A DNA stretch of 27,802 nucleotides, taken from contig UQYH01000015.1 of NCBI GenBank assembly GCA_900545185.1, positions 1-27,802 of the forward strand, read 5' to 3'. Each line of letters starts with the position of its first letter. Position 1 is the stretch's first letter. A program made the translations under genes and the position numbers. Origin of the DNA: an uncultured Eubacteriales bacterium (GTDB lineage Bacteria; Bacillota; Clostridia; UBA1381; UBA9506). The notes below the pieces were generated by a model that was not told the DNA's origin, made no database searches, and was given only the letters and a program-made list of their open reading frames with translations. Below are positions 15,003 through 23,388 of the stretch, one piece after another.

Positions 15003-17672
15003 TTATTCATTCCGATAGACAACGACCATATTCAAGTCGCTCCAGCGGAAAAATGCAACAACCTTATCACCGGGATATAAATTTTCGGGTTTCGATTTTT
15101 GTACCGTCTGCTTTGTTTTGTTAAATTCCACAACCATAGAAGCTGCATCTATGCATAAAATAGTATTTTCATCATGAATAAATTCGGCCTTTGCCGCACA
15201 TTCAATCACCGTATTTCTGCGGCGCAAAATCGTTCCCTCCACACAGGTTGTGGTTGAGGCAGAAAGGCTGCTGTCCGGGTAAGCATCTGCCATATTCACG
15301 CCGTCATAAGCCAGTTTAAGCCGTTCGATTTTTCCCTTGGGGTTCACTTCAAACGCAACAATATCCCCGGCTTCTACCCGTTCCTTGGCAGCCCTTAAGG
15401 TAGACCCCATATTCATAAGCGCCGCGCGTTCTATAACCTTCGGGTCTGTCAGCAAATATTCTCTGCGGCCGCCGCTTGCGTTCATAACACACAGCTTAAC
15501 AGCCTCATCTCCTGTTGCATCATCTATGCAGGTGACCACCTTTTCCACTAAATAAGGTTTAAAAAAGTACCCTTCGCTTTCCAGCTGCACGTCAACACGG
15601 TTTTCCACTTCACGAACGATGTAGTCAGCCGTAATTTTATTTTTGCCGGAGGTGTAAACGTCTATATCCGCAATAACCCGTTTTTCGTTGCTTTTACCGC
15701 GAACGCTTTGAACCATCACGCGGTCATCATCATAAGACGACGTTCCGTTAAGCGGCACACGCATAGAAATGGCATCGGAAGAAAACGTAAGCCAGTACCC
15801 AAAACTCTGACCTCGCCATTCTGCCTGGTTTGTGTCAGCCTTCAATGCTTCCGGCCATTCATTGCGAATGTAGTTCATTCGAATCAGCGGAAAATCTGCC
15901 GCCATGGAAAGCAACTCTGCTCTTGTTTCTGCCGAGTACGCAACCACAATTTCATTTAAATATCCGCTTGGATTTAAAGATATTTTCAAAAGCTGCCTGT
16001 TTGCCTTGCCGCTATTCTGCAAACGATGATAAGCTTCGTCCCGTTTAATAACAACGCGACCCTCTGCATACGTGTACCAGGTTACTTTTTCGGCCAAATC
16101 GTAATTGACGATTTCACCGCCCTCCGATAAGCCGCGAACCGAAACGGTCGGGTCAAGGCCGCTCCCTTTTTTAATTTCCATCAGCCAATATGCCGAATAA
16201 CTGCCGCTTTCGGCAACAAAAGCAACCTCATTCCAATGATTTAAGTAAAAGAAGTAGTATTGCCCCACCGATAAATCGGATAGATTCAATCGATAATCGG
16301 CCGATAGCGTATATGTTTCACCGTCCATGGTAACGGTGCGCTCGGTCAGATCCATACCCTGCAGCTGCAAAGAGCTGCTTTTGGAGGAAACATATGCCGT
16401 TGCTTCTTTTTTATCGTAGCTTTCGTAAAGCGTTACAATTTTATCCGCTGCCAATTCGGATATATCAATACTGCTGCCCTTTTCCGAATACAGCGTAAAG
16501 GTTTCGTATTGCTTGGTTTGAATGTTACGCTCAGCATCCCACTTGTCATAAATCACCCCAATGGCGGCGTTAACGCTCTCTGTAATCACGTTGGTAAACT
16601 CGCGGATCATGCAAACCTCGTAACTGCCGTCATTATCATTATCAATCAGTACAATCTGCCCTGTTTTCGGCTGCCGTGCCGCCGTTTCGTAACACGGCTT
16701 TCCGTTATAGGCAACCATGGTAGAAAGCTTCAGCTTATACCGCTGTGTTTTTCCTTCGACCTCGGCCGTGTAACAGTTTGCATTGTAGTCATATTCAGCT
16801 TTATCGGCCGAAAGAGCAATTTCACTGTTTTGCAGCTTTTTGATATAGATAAGTGTTTTATCCGTATCATCTTCCTTGTAATAGGCCCGAATTTTTTTGC
16901 CGATGATGCTGTTTGTATCGTATACGCCCTTGTGATAGCGGACATCGCCGATTCGTACATATCCTTCGGCTGTTTTCTCCCCGTGAAGCGCCGCATAGGA
17001 ATTGGCGGTCAGCACATCCTCCACATATACAATTCCGAAATATTCACTTAAAATGGTTTCGTCCTTATAGCTTTTTAAAATAAGCTTACCGCCGTTAACG
17101 CCCACTACTTGCATAATCGGTTCTTCCAATGCGTTGCAAAACATTTGCACTGCGCCGTCACGGCGCAGATATTTGCCGCCCGTTTTGACATCCTTTAAAA
17201 GACCCAATTTTGCAATTACGGCGCTGCTGCCACGTTCAAGCATTTTTCCGTAGCCCATTACACGCGCCACACATTCGGCCGCCCAATTGCTTTCCGCTCT
17301 TTCCTTAGGATAAAAGTAGGCCGATACGCTGTCTCCGAACAGTCCAAGCTGCGTAGCCAGCAAAATTTCGGCACAATACGCCGTTTTAATGCTGACATCA
17401 CGGTACGGCGATGTCTCCGGTGCCAAATCGGCACCCGATTCACGATACCCCAGCAGGCATACCAGCGCCCGTGCAAATTCGCCACGCGTCACCTCGTATG
17501 ACGAGCTGCTTAAAAATTCATCCTGCTTGCCGAAAATGCCAACCCCTTCCAAAAGAGAAATGGCATCCATATATAAGCTTCTGTTAAAGCCGCTTTCCGC
17601 TGCTGTTACCGCCGTTGGCCAAAGCCCCAGCAAAAGGACAACAGACAAGCAAAGACAGATTATTTTTTTCAT
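15003..17672 (-). CDS. SLH-domain protein of unknown function, translationally coupled to its upstream neighbour
   Basis: A signal peptide (about 1-25) is followed by degenerate SLH repeats at about 31-185 (YEVTRGEFARALVCLLGY is the clearest; the second and third units have lost the TRAE-like motif). The remaining 700 residues match no family I recognise. They are beta-rich, with several similar segments that alternate short strands and VV/IV pairs (AFVAESGSYSAYWLMEI, LYPGDKVVAFFRWSDL, ETGD-like turns), suggesting repeated small beta-barrel or beta-propeller-like units. The ATG at 17672 overlaps the previous stop as ATGA, and GAGGGGG lies 8 nt upstream, inside the preceding gene. With such coupling and 18 nt to the lyase gene, all three SLH proteins are probably made together and may form a surface complex. 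It could be a glycan-binding or structural partner; no catalytic motif is visible. Confidence 0.82.
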   Translation of the reverse strand: MKKIICLCLSVVLLLGLWPTAVTAAESGFNRSLYMDAISLLEGVGIFGKQDEFLSSSSYEVTRGEFARALVCLLGYRESGADLAPETSPYRDVSIKTAYCAEILLATQLGLFGDSVSAYFYPKERAESNWAAECVARVMGYGKMLERGSSAVIAKLGLLKDVKTGGKYLRRDGAVQMFCNALEEPIMQVVGVNGGKLILKSYKDETILSEYFGIVYVEDVLTANSYAALHGEKTAEGYVRIGDVRYHKGVYDTNSIIGKKIRAYYKEDDTDKTLIYIKKLQNSEIALSADKAEYDYNANCYTAEVEGKTQRYKLKLSTMVAYNGKPCYETAARQPKTGQIVLIDNDNDGSYEVCMIREFTNVITESVNAAIGVIYDKWDAERNIQTKQYETFTLYSEKGSSIDISELAADKIVTLYESYDKKEATAYVSSKSSSLQLQGMDLTERTVTMDGETYTLSADYRLNLSDLSVGQYYFFYLNHWNEVAFVAESGSYSAYWLMEIKKGSGLDPTVSVRGLSEGGEIVNYDLAEKVTWYTYAEGRVVIKRDEAYHRLQNSGKANRQLLKISLNPSGYLNEIVVAYSAETRAELLSMAADFPLIRMNYIRNEWPEALKADTNQAEWRGQSFGYWLTFSSDAISMRVPLNGTSSYDDDRVMVQSVRGKSNEKRVIADIDVYTSGKNKITADYIVREVENRVDVQLESEGYFFKPYLVEKVVTCIDDATGDEAVKLCVMNASGGRREYLLTDPKVIERAALMNMGSTLRAAKERVEAGDIVAFEVNPKGKIERLKLAYDGVNMADAYPDSSLSASTTTCVEGTILRRRNTVIECAAKAEFIHDENTILCIDAASMVVEFNKTKQTVQKSKPENLYPGDKVVAFFRWSDLNMVVVYRNE

Positions 17673-20600
17673 AAACTATACCCCCTCAATGTGTTGGCAA
17701 CAAGTTGTGCACATTGTGCTCTCGTCATGCTTTGCCGCGGACAAAAGCTTGCGCCGTCCATACCGTTTATCAACTTAGCCGCAGCAAGGCTCAGCACCTC
17801 AGACAGTGCATAGTCCGAAATCTCCTTAGAATCTTCAAATGCGTCGTTGCTGCCCATTTGCAATGTAATGCCCTTATGCTGCAAGACCCGATACAAAAGA
17901 ACAGCCGCATCCTCACGTGTGATTTGATTATTGGGCATAAATCTGCCGTCGTCGCCCTTTATAATCCCTAAGCCGCCTGCCTTCGCCGTATAGCTGTGCA
18001 TCCACGAATCAGCTGCTACGTCCGAAAACTCAACTTCTTCCGTACCCGTAAGTCCAAAGGCCTCGCACAGAATTTTAATAAATTCCGCACGTGTAATCGT
18101 ATCATCCGGTGCAAAGCTGCCGTCCGGCCGACCGCTGACAACACCTCTTTCCTTTAAGTAGTAAATAGATTCACTTGCCCAAAAATCTGTGTTGACATCC
18201 GAAAAATCAAGTCGAACCGTCGGAGCCGACACACTCGGCGTACTGATGGTTGCACCGCTTTCACGACGGCTTGAACCGCCGCCGCTGCTGCCACTGCCGG
18301 AGGAGGAACCGCCCTCGCTCACGCGATAGCCGTTCACTGCCTTGCGAAGCGCATCCAGACTGCTGTATAAGGTACCGGCCACCGTTTGGCAAATATCACT
18401 TTGATATTTACTTTGTGCATAATCCGTACCGTCCAGTGCCTTTAAAAACGGGTCGGCTTCCATATACACCTTAACATGTGCCACACCGTATAAAATGGCT
18501 ATATCATCCACATTGCCGATTAATTCCTCTGCGTTTTTCCATGGCATGGAAAAAGCCTTCTCGCCCGTTGCTTTCGGGTCGGCATCATATTGCATCAATC
18601 TGAGCCCTTCCGTGCTGATTTTCTTTTCGTCCAGCCGCTTGGTAAGAGATGCCGAAAGGGTTTTATCTTTTGTGTTCCCCTCTAAGTAGTTAACCAGCAT
18701 TGCCGCCAAATCAAATTCGCAAATATCATAGCCGGCGCTTTCTAAAATGTCTGCCGCCTTTTCCTTGGCATTTGAAGAAAGAGCCGAATAATACGCATAG
18801 ACCGCTTTTGCTTCCGTCTCTGTTTTACCCGAATACAGCTGATATACCTCGCAGAAACCGGGGTAGTTCATCACCTGCGGCGCAAGCGCTTCTTCAGGCT
18901 TTACCATAATCAGCTTTTTTAAGCCCTTGCCGCTTTTTAAAATCAGTTCCACGCGATACGAGCCGCGCTCGGCCTCCGGCAGACGGAGCGCCGCTTTACC
19001 GGTTCCATCCAGCATGCAGCCGGAAACATAGAACAGCTTTTGGCTGATACTGCTTTTACCGACTTGTGCCAATATGTCATCTCTTGTATAAACCACTCTG
19101 TCGCAAACCGTCGGATCTGCTTCGTCCGTATCATGCCCGTAAATTAAAACCGATGCCATTGTATTCGGCTGACCCAAAAGGTATAAAACACCGTCTTTGT
19201 AATATATATCGTCCGTTTCTCCTGCAGCAGCGGAAGCATTCGGCACATTTCCCAACGCTTTCGGCAGGCTGACAGGCTTTAACGTATCTGTGTACAAAAG
19301 CACAACCGAAACGCCGTCGAACCCTGTTGCGTCAGCGTCCAGCATACCATTGCCGCCGTAAAAACCCACCCGTTCCATAGCCGTTTTTTGAAGAACGCCG
19401 CCGGAATAGAACATAAAGGCCGCATACACCGCATCCACACCCAAGTAGTTCTGCACCTCCAGTGAAAGCTGGTCACCGCTCCGCGTTACCGTAAAAATAT
19501 CCTCAATATAAAGCGGATCGGACACCGCCACAGGACTTTGCAGAACGCCGTCTGATACCACAATCTCAAATTTCACATATTTGTTCGCATGCTCTGCTTC
19601 CGGCATCCACGTTTTGCCGCTGCCGACTTTTGTATAGCTGCCGTTCTCCGAATCGGCCGTATACCAAGTAATGTCTGTGCGCTTTTCTGCCGCACTGCTC
19701 GGAGAATAGTATGTATAATTTGCCGTCAGCTCCTGCCCTACGGCATTCACACCCTCAATCATCGGTGTCAGCGCAAACGGTGCTGCGGCATGCGTTGTTG
19801 ATACCGTCAGCCCCTTGAGTTCACCGCCGTGATTGGTAAGGCCGATTAGGTTACCCGTCGGCAAAACCGCATTTTGCGCAAGGGCTTTCCCGTCAAAAAC
19901 AGCCGTATAACGCCGATTCAGCGTATCCAGCACAATCACCGCTTCTGCCGATTGTGCCGGCGCCGGCGCTGTCAGCCGGATGTTGCCGCCCTGCATTTTC
20001 AAATCAGCCGAAAGCGCTTCTTCGGTTTGAAAGGTCAAAAGCAAGCGTCCTGTCAGTCCGTCATACGTCTTTGTTTCTCCGCTTGACAAATCTTGTGCCG
20101 CACCGCTTACAATTTCACGATGGATAACATAGGTTTGTTCCAAATCATATGCCTCGCTGCGCGCGGTCACGGTAATATCATCACTCCCCTTGGGGATGAA
20201 CAAGCGGCCGTCTTCAATTTTAGCGTCGCTTGTGTACATGATTTTGCCGGAAAAAGAGCCGCCGCCGATCTGCACGGCATCATCAAGCAGCAAAATTGCA
20301 TCCTCGTCACTGTCCTCTGCAAAATATACCGTATCGGGAATACAAGTCGGCAGAGATGCGCCGCTTGCCTTTGTGCCGCTGAAAATTTTAAGGTCGTCCA
20401 TACGGCCGCCCAGTGCAAAATAAGCAACCGCACCGGCATCCTCCGCACCGGCCTTTAAGCCATCATACATACTGCGATTTTTGTACACCTGGAACCCGTC
20501 ATAGGTATAATCCAGCTGAGAACTGTCCTGCACCGTAATGGTAAAATCACAGAATCTGTCTGCATAGCGCGCGTCAAACTCGGCAAAGCTGCCAATGAGC

Positions 20601-21295
20601 GTACGTCCTCCGTTGGACCATTGATTGGATTTAATACCCCAATTTACCTTGGTAGCCTCTCTTTCAAAAAATAAAAGTGTGTACGCGTCATTTACATTTT
20701 GATAATGAATTTTAAAAAAATCCTTGGCTTTTTCCTGCGCAGCCATACTCTGCACAGACTCTCTGCCGGTAATGGTATAATGCCGCGGCTGAAAGTCCGG
20801 CACTGCAAGCTTCGTCATGGCCGCATCGGTATCGGCAAACGAAGCATACGTATTCCCGTTTTCCGTTTGCAACAGTTCTGTATTAAAGTCGCTCCCGAAT
20901 ATGCTCTTAACCTGCTCTGCATCTTCAAAATCCGTACAATAGCAAATATGACTCACCTGTACGGTTTTTTGCGCCGTCACACCGCCGCTTTCGGCTGTCA
21001 GCGTGAACCGTTTGCCAAGCGCCGACGCATCCACATAAAGCATGCCTGCATCCGTTACCGTCGCATAGTCGGATACATCCTCATCACCCGAAAGCGAAAA
21101 TACGGCGTCCGAAACTCCGTTACCGCTTGCATCCAGCAGCTCATACCGCACACAAATTGCACCTTTGTCCAAAACAAACAGCGTATTATCGCCTAAAATT
21201 TCACCCGTTTCCTGTGCCGCAACCGAAAAAACGGCCGTTGTCAGCAAAAACAGTAGGCTAATTATCAGCGATATTGTCTTTTTCACAATTTTCAT
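17669..21295 (-). CDS. SLH-anchored LamG/Ig-like surface protein
   Basis: This is a likely carbohydrate-binding or scaffold protein on the cell wall. The signal peptide ends near VAA (27). Residues about 30-115 are Ig-like. Residues 118-312 form a LamG/concanavalin-like unit running from YCTDFEDAEQVKSIFGS to DDLKIFSGTKASG. Similar units may continue to about 500 (LKGLTVS). About 505-600 is another Ig-like unit, and about 600-680 has the strand pattern FMFY...VVLLYTDTLKPVSL shared with neighbours. A helical stretch (about 800-990), a Ser/Gly linker (about 993-1028) and three SLH repeats (1029-1208; ITRAEF, ITREDA, MTRAQC) complete it. The N-terminal third is paralogous to the 765-aa protein two genes upstream. 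It starts 9 nt after the permease stop with an AAGGTG ribosome site, so it is in the transporter operon. Confidence 0.85.
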   Translation of the reverse strand: MKIVKKTISLIISLLFLLTTAVFSVAAQETGEILGDNTLFVLDKGAICVRYELLDASGNGVSDAVFSLSGDEDVSDYATVTDAGMLYVDASALGKRFTLTAESGGVTAQKTVQVSHICYCTDFEDAEQVKSIFGSDFNTELLQTENGNTYASFADTDAAMTKLAVPDFQPRHYTITGRESVQSMAAQEKAKDFFKIHYQNVNDAYTLLFFEREATKVNWGIKSNQWSNGGRTLIGSFAEFDARYADRFCDFTITVQDSSQLDYTYDGFQVYKNRSMYDGLKAGAEDAGAVAYFALGGRMDDLKIFSGTKASGASLPTCIPDTVYFAEDSDEDAILLLDDAVQIGGGSFSGKIMYTSDAKIEDGRLFIPKGSDDITVTARSEAYDLEQTYVIHREIVSGAAQDLSSGETKTYDGLTGRLLLTFQTEEALSADLKMQGGNIRLTAPAPAQSAEAVIVLDTLNRRYTAVFDGKALAQNAVLPTGNLIGLTNHGGELKGLTVSTTHAAAPFALTPMIEGVNAVGQELTANYTYYSPSSAAEKRTDITWYTADSENGSYTKVGSGKTWMPEAEHANKYVKFEIVVSDGVLQSPVAVSDPLYIEDIFTVTRSGDQLSLEVQNYLGVDAVYAAFMFYSGGVLQKTAMERVGFYGGNGMLDADATGFDGVSVVLLYTDTLKPVSLPKALGNVPNASAAAGETDDIYYKDGVLYLLGQPNTMASVLIYGHDTDEADPTVCDRVVYTRDDILAQVGKSSISQKLFYVSGCMLDGTGKAALRLPEAERGSYRVELILKSGKGLKKLIMVKPEEALAPQVMNYPGFCEVYQLYSGKTETEAKAVYAYYSALSSNAKEKAADILESAGYDICEFDLAAMLVNYLEGNTKDKTLSASLTKRLDEKKISTEGLRLMQYDADPKATGEKAFSMPWKNAEELIGNVDDIAILYGVAHVKVYMEADPFLKALDGTDYAQSKYQSDICQTVAGTLYSSLDALRKAVNGYRVSEGGSSSGSGSSGGGSSRRESGATISTPSVSAPTVRLDFSDVNTDFWASESIYYLKERGVVSGRPDGSFAPDDTITRAEFIKILCEAFGLTGTEEVEFSDVAADSWMHSYTAKAGGLGIIKGDDGRFMPNNQITREDAAVLLYRVLQHKGITLQMGSNDAFEDSKEISDYALSEVLSLAAAKLINGMDGASFCPRQSMTRAQCAQLVANTLRGYSL

Positions 21296-21304
21296 ACCGT
21301 CACC

Positions 21305-22198
21305 TTATCCTTTCACCGCACCAATCATAATACCTTTAACAAAATACTTCTGTACAAAGGGATAAACCAAAATCATGGGCAGGCTGGCCACAATAACCAA
21401 GGAATATTTTAAAAGCTCATTCATCAGGCGCGCCTGACTTTCCTTTGTGGCGTTTGTTGCAATTTCCTCCACATTGCCCATTAGCAAAATTTCTCTTAAA
21501 ACAATTTGGATGGGATACAACTCCTGCTTTTGCAGGTACAAATATGCATTCATAAATACGTTCCAGTTCGCTACCATGTAATACAGGCAAACAACCGCCA
21601 AAACCGGCTTGGAAAGCGGAATGGCAATTTGCGCCAGATAGCGGAAATCATCACAGCCGTCCAGCTTGGCCGATTCAAGCAGCTCGCCCGAAATATTACT
21701 TTGAAAATAGGTACGAATAATAATCATGTTCCAAACGCTCATCGCCGTCGGCAAAATCATAACCAAACGCGAGTTAAAAAGCCCCATACTTTTAATCAGC
21801 AAATAGGTGGGAATTAAGCCGCCCGAAAACCACATGGTAAACGCAAAAATCAGTGATATGGGACCGCGCAGAGAAAAATCCTTGCGAGAAAGCGGATATG
21901 CCGCCAAAACCGATACAACCATATTCACCGCCGTACCGAATACGGTGTAAATAACGGAGTTATACACACCCGTCCACACCTGTTTATGCTGCAAAATTGC
22001 CTTGTAGCCGTCCAGCGTGGGTTTAACGGGAAAAAGCCAAACCTTGCCGGCCATCAGCGCAAACGCGTCGCTAAACGATGAACTGAGCACGACAATCAGC
22101 GGATATGCCACCACAAACAAAACCAATGTTGCAAAAATAACATTAATCCAATCAAACACACGGTCGGCGCGTGTTTCTTTCATGCTTTTCACTGCCAT
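21305..22198 (-). CDS. CUT1-type carbohydrate ABC transporter permease (LplC/YtcP-like)
   Basis: This is the second membrane subunit of an oligosaccharide importer. The protein (297 aa) has six predicted membrane helices, the last near MNELLKYSLVIVASLPMILVYP. It carries the EAA loop that docks the ATPase (ESAKLDGCDDFRYLAQIAIPLSKPV region, near residue 180). The C-terminal KYFVKGIMIGAVKG ending is characteristic of this subfamily. GGGAGA lies about 8 nt before the ATG at 22198. It follows the first permease gene by 19 nt and precedes the SLH gene by 9 nt. No ATP-binding subunit is encoded nearby; members of this family commonly share an MsmX-type ATPase, so that is inferred. Confidence 0.94.
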   Translation of the reverse strand: MAVKSMKETRADRVFDWINVIFATLVLFVVAYPLIVVLSSSFSDAFALMAGKVWLFPVKPTLDGYKAILQHKQVWTGVYNSVIYTVFGTAVNMVVSVLAAYPLSRKDFSLRGPISLIFAFTMWFSGGLIPTYLLIKSMGLFNSRLVMILPTAMSVWNMIIIRTYFQSNISGELLESAKLDGCDDFRYLAQIAIPLSKPVLAVVCLYYMVANWNVFMNAYLYLQKQELYPIQIVLREILLMGNVEEIATNATKESQARLMNELLKYSLVIVASLPMILVYPFVQKYFVKGIMIGAVKG

Positions 22199-22217
22199 CT
22201 AAAACATCTCCCTTCGT

Positions 22218-23189
22218 TTACCACAAGCCCGTTTCGGATAAGGATTTGGAAATTCGGTTTGTTACGCAAATCATCACAAAATTGACGACTGCCGTAAACA
22301 AGCCGATGGCCGCCGGATAGGAATAACTCGGCACACCGCCGCCGATACCGACCTTATATTCATACGTGCTCAAAACCTCCGAAATGTCAAGGTTTGTTGG
22401 GTTTTGCATTAAAAACGTTTTATCAAATCCAACGCTTAAAACCGAGCCCATGTTCATAATCGTCATAATGGCAATGGTCGGCACAATGCCGGCAAGGTCT
22501 ATATGCCAAATGCGCTTTACCTTGTTTGCGCCGTCGATTATGGCCGCCTCGTGCAGCTGCGGATCGACCCCGGCCAGCGCCGAAATATATAAAATGGAGT
22601 TCCAGCCCGTTGTCTGCCAAATGGTTGACCAAACATACATAGAGCGGAAATATTTCGAAAGCCCCAAAAAGTTAATTTTTTGCCCGGTGACAAGATATAA
22701 AAAATTGTTGACAATACCGGACTGCGTGTTAAAAATCAATTGCAGCAGGCTGACGATAATAACCGTTGAAATAAAATTCGGCAGGTATGTAGCCATTTGC
22801 ACCACTTTTTTATAACGCTCGTTTTTTAAATAGGTCAGGCAAATGGCCAAAAGAATCGGAAACGGAATACACAGCACCAGCGTGTAAAGACTAAGAGCCA
22901 GCGTATTGCGGATCAGCTGCCAAAACTGCGGCGACCTGAAAAAGCGTATAAAGTTATCAAGACCCACCCAATCGCTGCCCATAACACCCTTGCGCGGCAC
23001 ATAATCCACAAACGAAATACGTGCGCCGTACATGGGAAAATATTTGAATACAATGATATAAGCAAGCGGAATCAATATCATCACATACAGCTGCCAGTTT
23101 GGTTTTATATCATGAAAATATCCCTCATAGTGTTTTGTTTTCTTTTTTACCGCACGTCCCCCTGAGTCCGGTATGATTTTTTCTTCCAT
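22218..23189 (-). CDS. CUT1-type carbohydrate ABC transporter permease (LplB-like)
   Basis: This is the first membrane subunit of the importer (323 aa). The start at 23189 (MEEKIIPDSG) is chosen because AGGAGG (23197-23202) lies 7 nt upstream; the longer frame from 23216 has no ribosome site. A charged N-terminal tail (about 35 aa) precedes six helices. Typical LplB features are the FKYFPMYGARISFVDY start, the WVGLDNFIRFF block, the EAA loop (HEAAIIDGANKVKRIWHIDL), the LDISEVLSTYEYKVGI segment and the C-terminal SLSETGLW. It pairs with the next permease, 19 nt downstream. A 199-nt gap containing palindromic repeats, but no convincing promoter, separates it from the secreted-protein gene upstream. 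Confidence 0.94.
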   Translation of the reverse strand: MEEKIIPDSGGRAVKKKTKHYEGYFHDIKPNWQLYVMILIPLAYIIVFKYFPMYGARISFVDYVPRKGVMGSDWVGLDNFIRFFRSPQFWQLIRNTLALSLYTLVLCIPFPILLAICLTYLKNERYKKVVQMATYLPNFISTVIIVSLLQLIFNTQSGIVNNFLYLVTGQKINFLGLSKYFRSMYVWSTIWQTTGWNSILYISALAGVDPQLHEAAIIDGANKVKRIWHIDLAGIVPTIAIMTIMNMGSVLSVGFDKTFLMQNPTNLDISEVLSTYEYKVGIGGGVPSYSYPAAIGLFTAVVNFVMICVTNRISKSLSETGLW

Positions 23190-23238
23190 CTTTATACCTC
23201 CTAAAAGCATCCGCATGCCGTCATCTGCGGCACATCCC

Positions 23239-23295
23239 GGACAATTCGTGAATTGTCCCTACCCACGTTTTGCAGGGGCAATTCACGAATTGCCC
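23239..23295. repeat. Pair of REP-like palindromes (CAATTCRYGAATTG units)
   Basis: Two 20-bp perfect palindromes, 23239-23258 (core GACAATTCGTGAATTGTC) and 23276-23295 (core GGCAATTCACGAATTGCC), differ by one transition in each half. They are also inverted copies of each other, so the whole 57-bp block can fold as one long hairpin or two short ones. I recall similar GGGCAATTCACGAATTGCCC-like repeats scattered between genes in gut Clostridia, but could not check this here. Confidence 0.75.
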
Positions 23296-23312
23296 ACAAT
23301 TGTTTTGCCGGG

Positions 23313-23338
23313 CGTGTGCCGCCGCAAGGCAGCACACG
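23313..23338. repeat. Stem-loop next to the REP-like palindromes
   Basis: CGTGTGC (23313-23319) pairs with GCACACG (23332-23338). After one mismatch three more G-C pairs close a GCAA tetraloop. No T-run follows on either strand, so it is not a normal terminator. It may be part of the same repeat element or protect the mRNA end of the upstream gene. Confidence 0.55.
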
Positions 23339-23388
23339 TTGACCGGTTTATCCCATAAATACTTGTAACAACAAGTTGTCAGTTACGT

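Noticed and set aside
16509..17051. A 180-codon + strand open frame opposite the unknown SLH protein
   Set aside because: It is an antisense shadow with no start signal or promoter. The opposite strand has signal peptide, SLH repeats and coupled start.
23189..23388. Possible separate promoter for the permease and SLH genes
   Set aside because: No -35/-10 pair with acceptable spacing was found on the - strand; the gap is mostly palindromic repeats.
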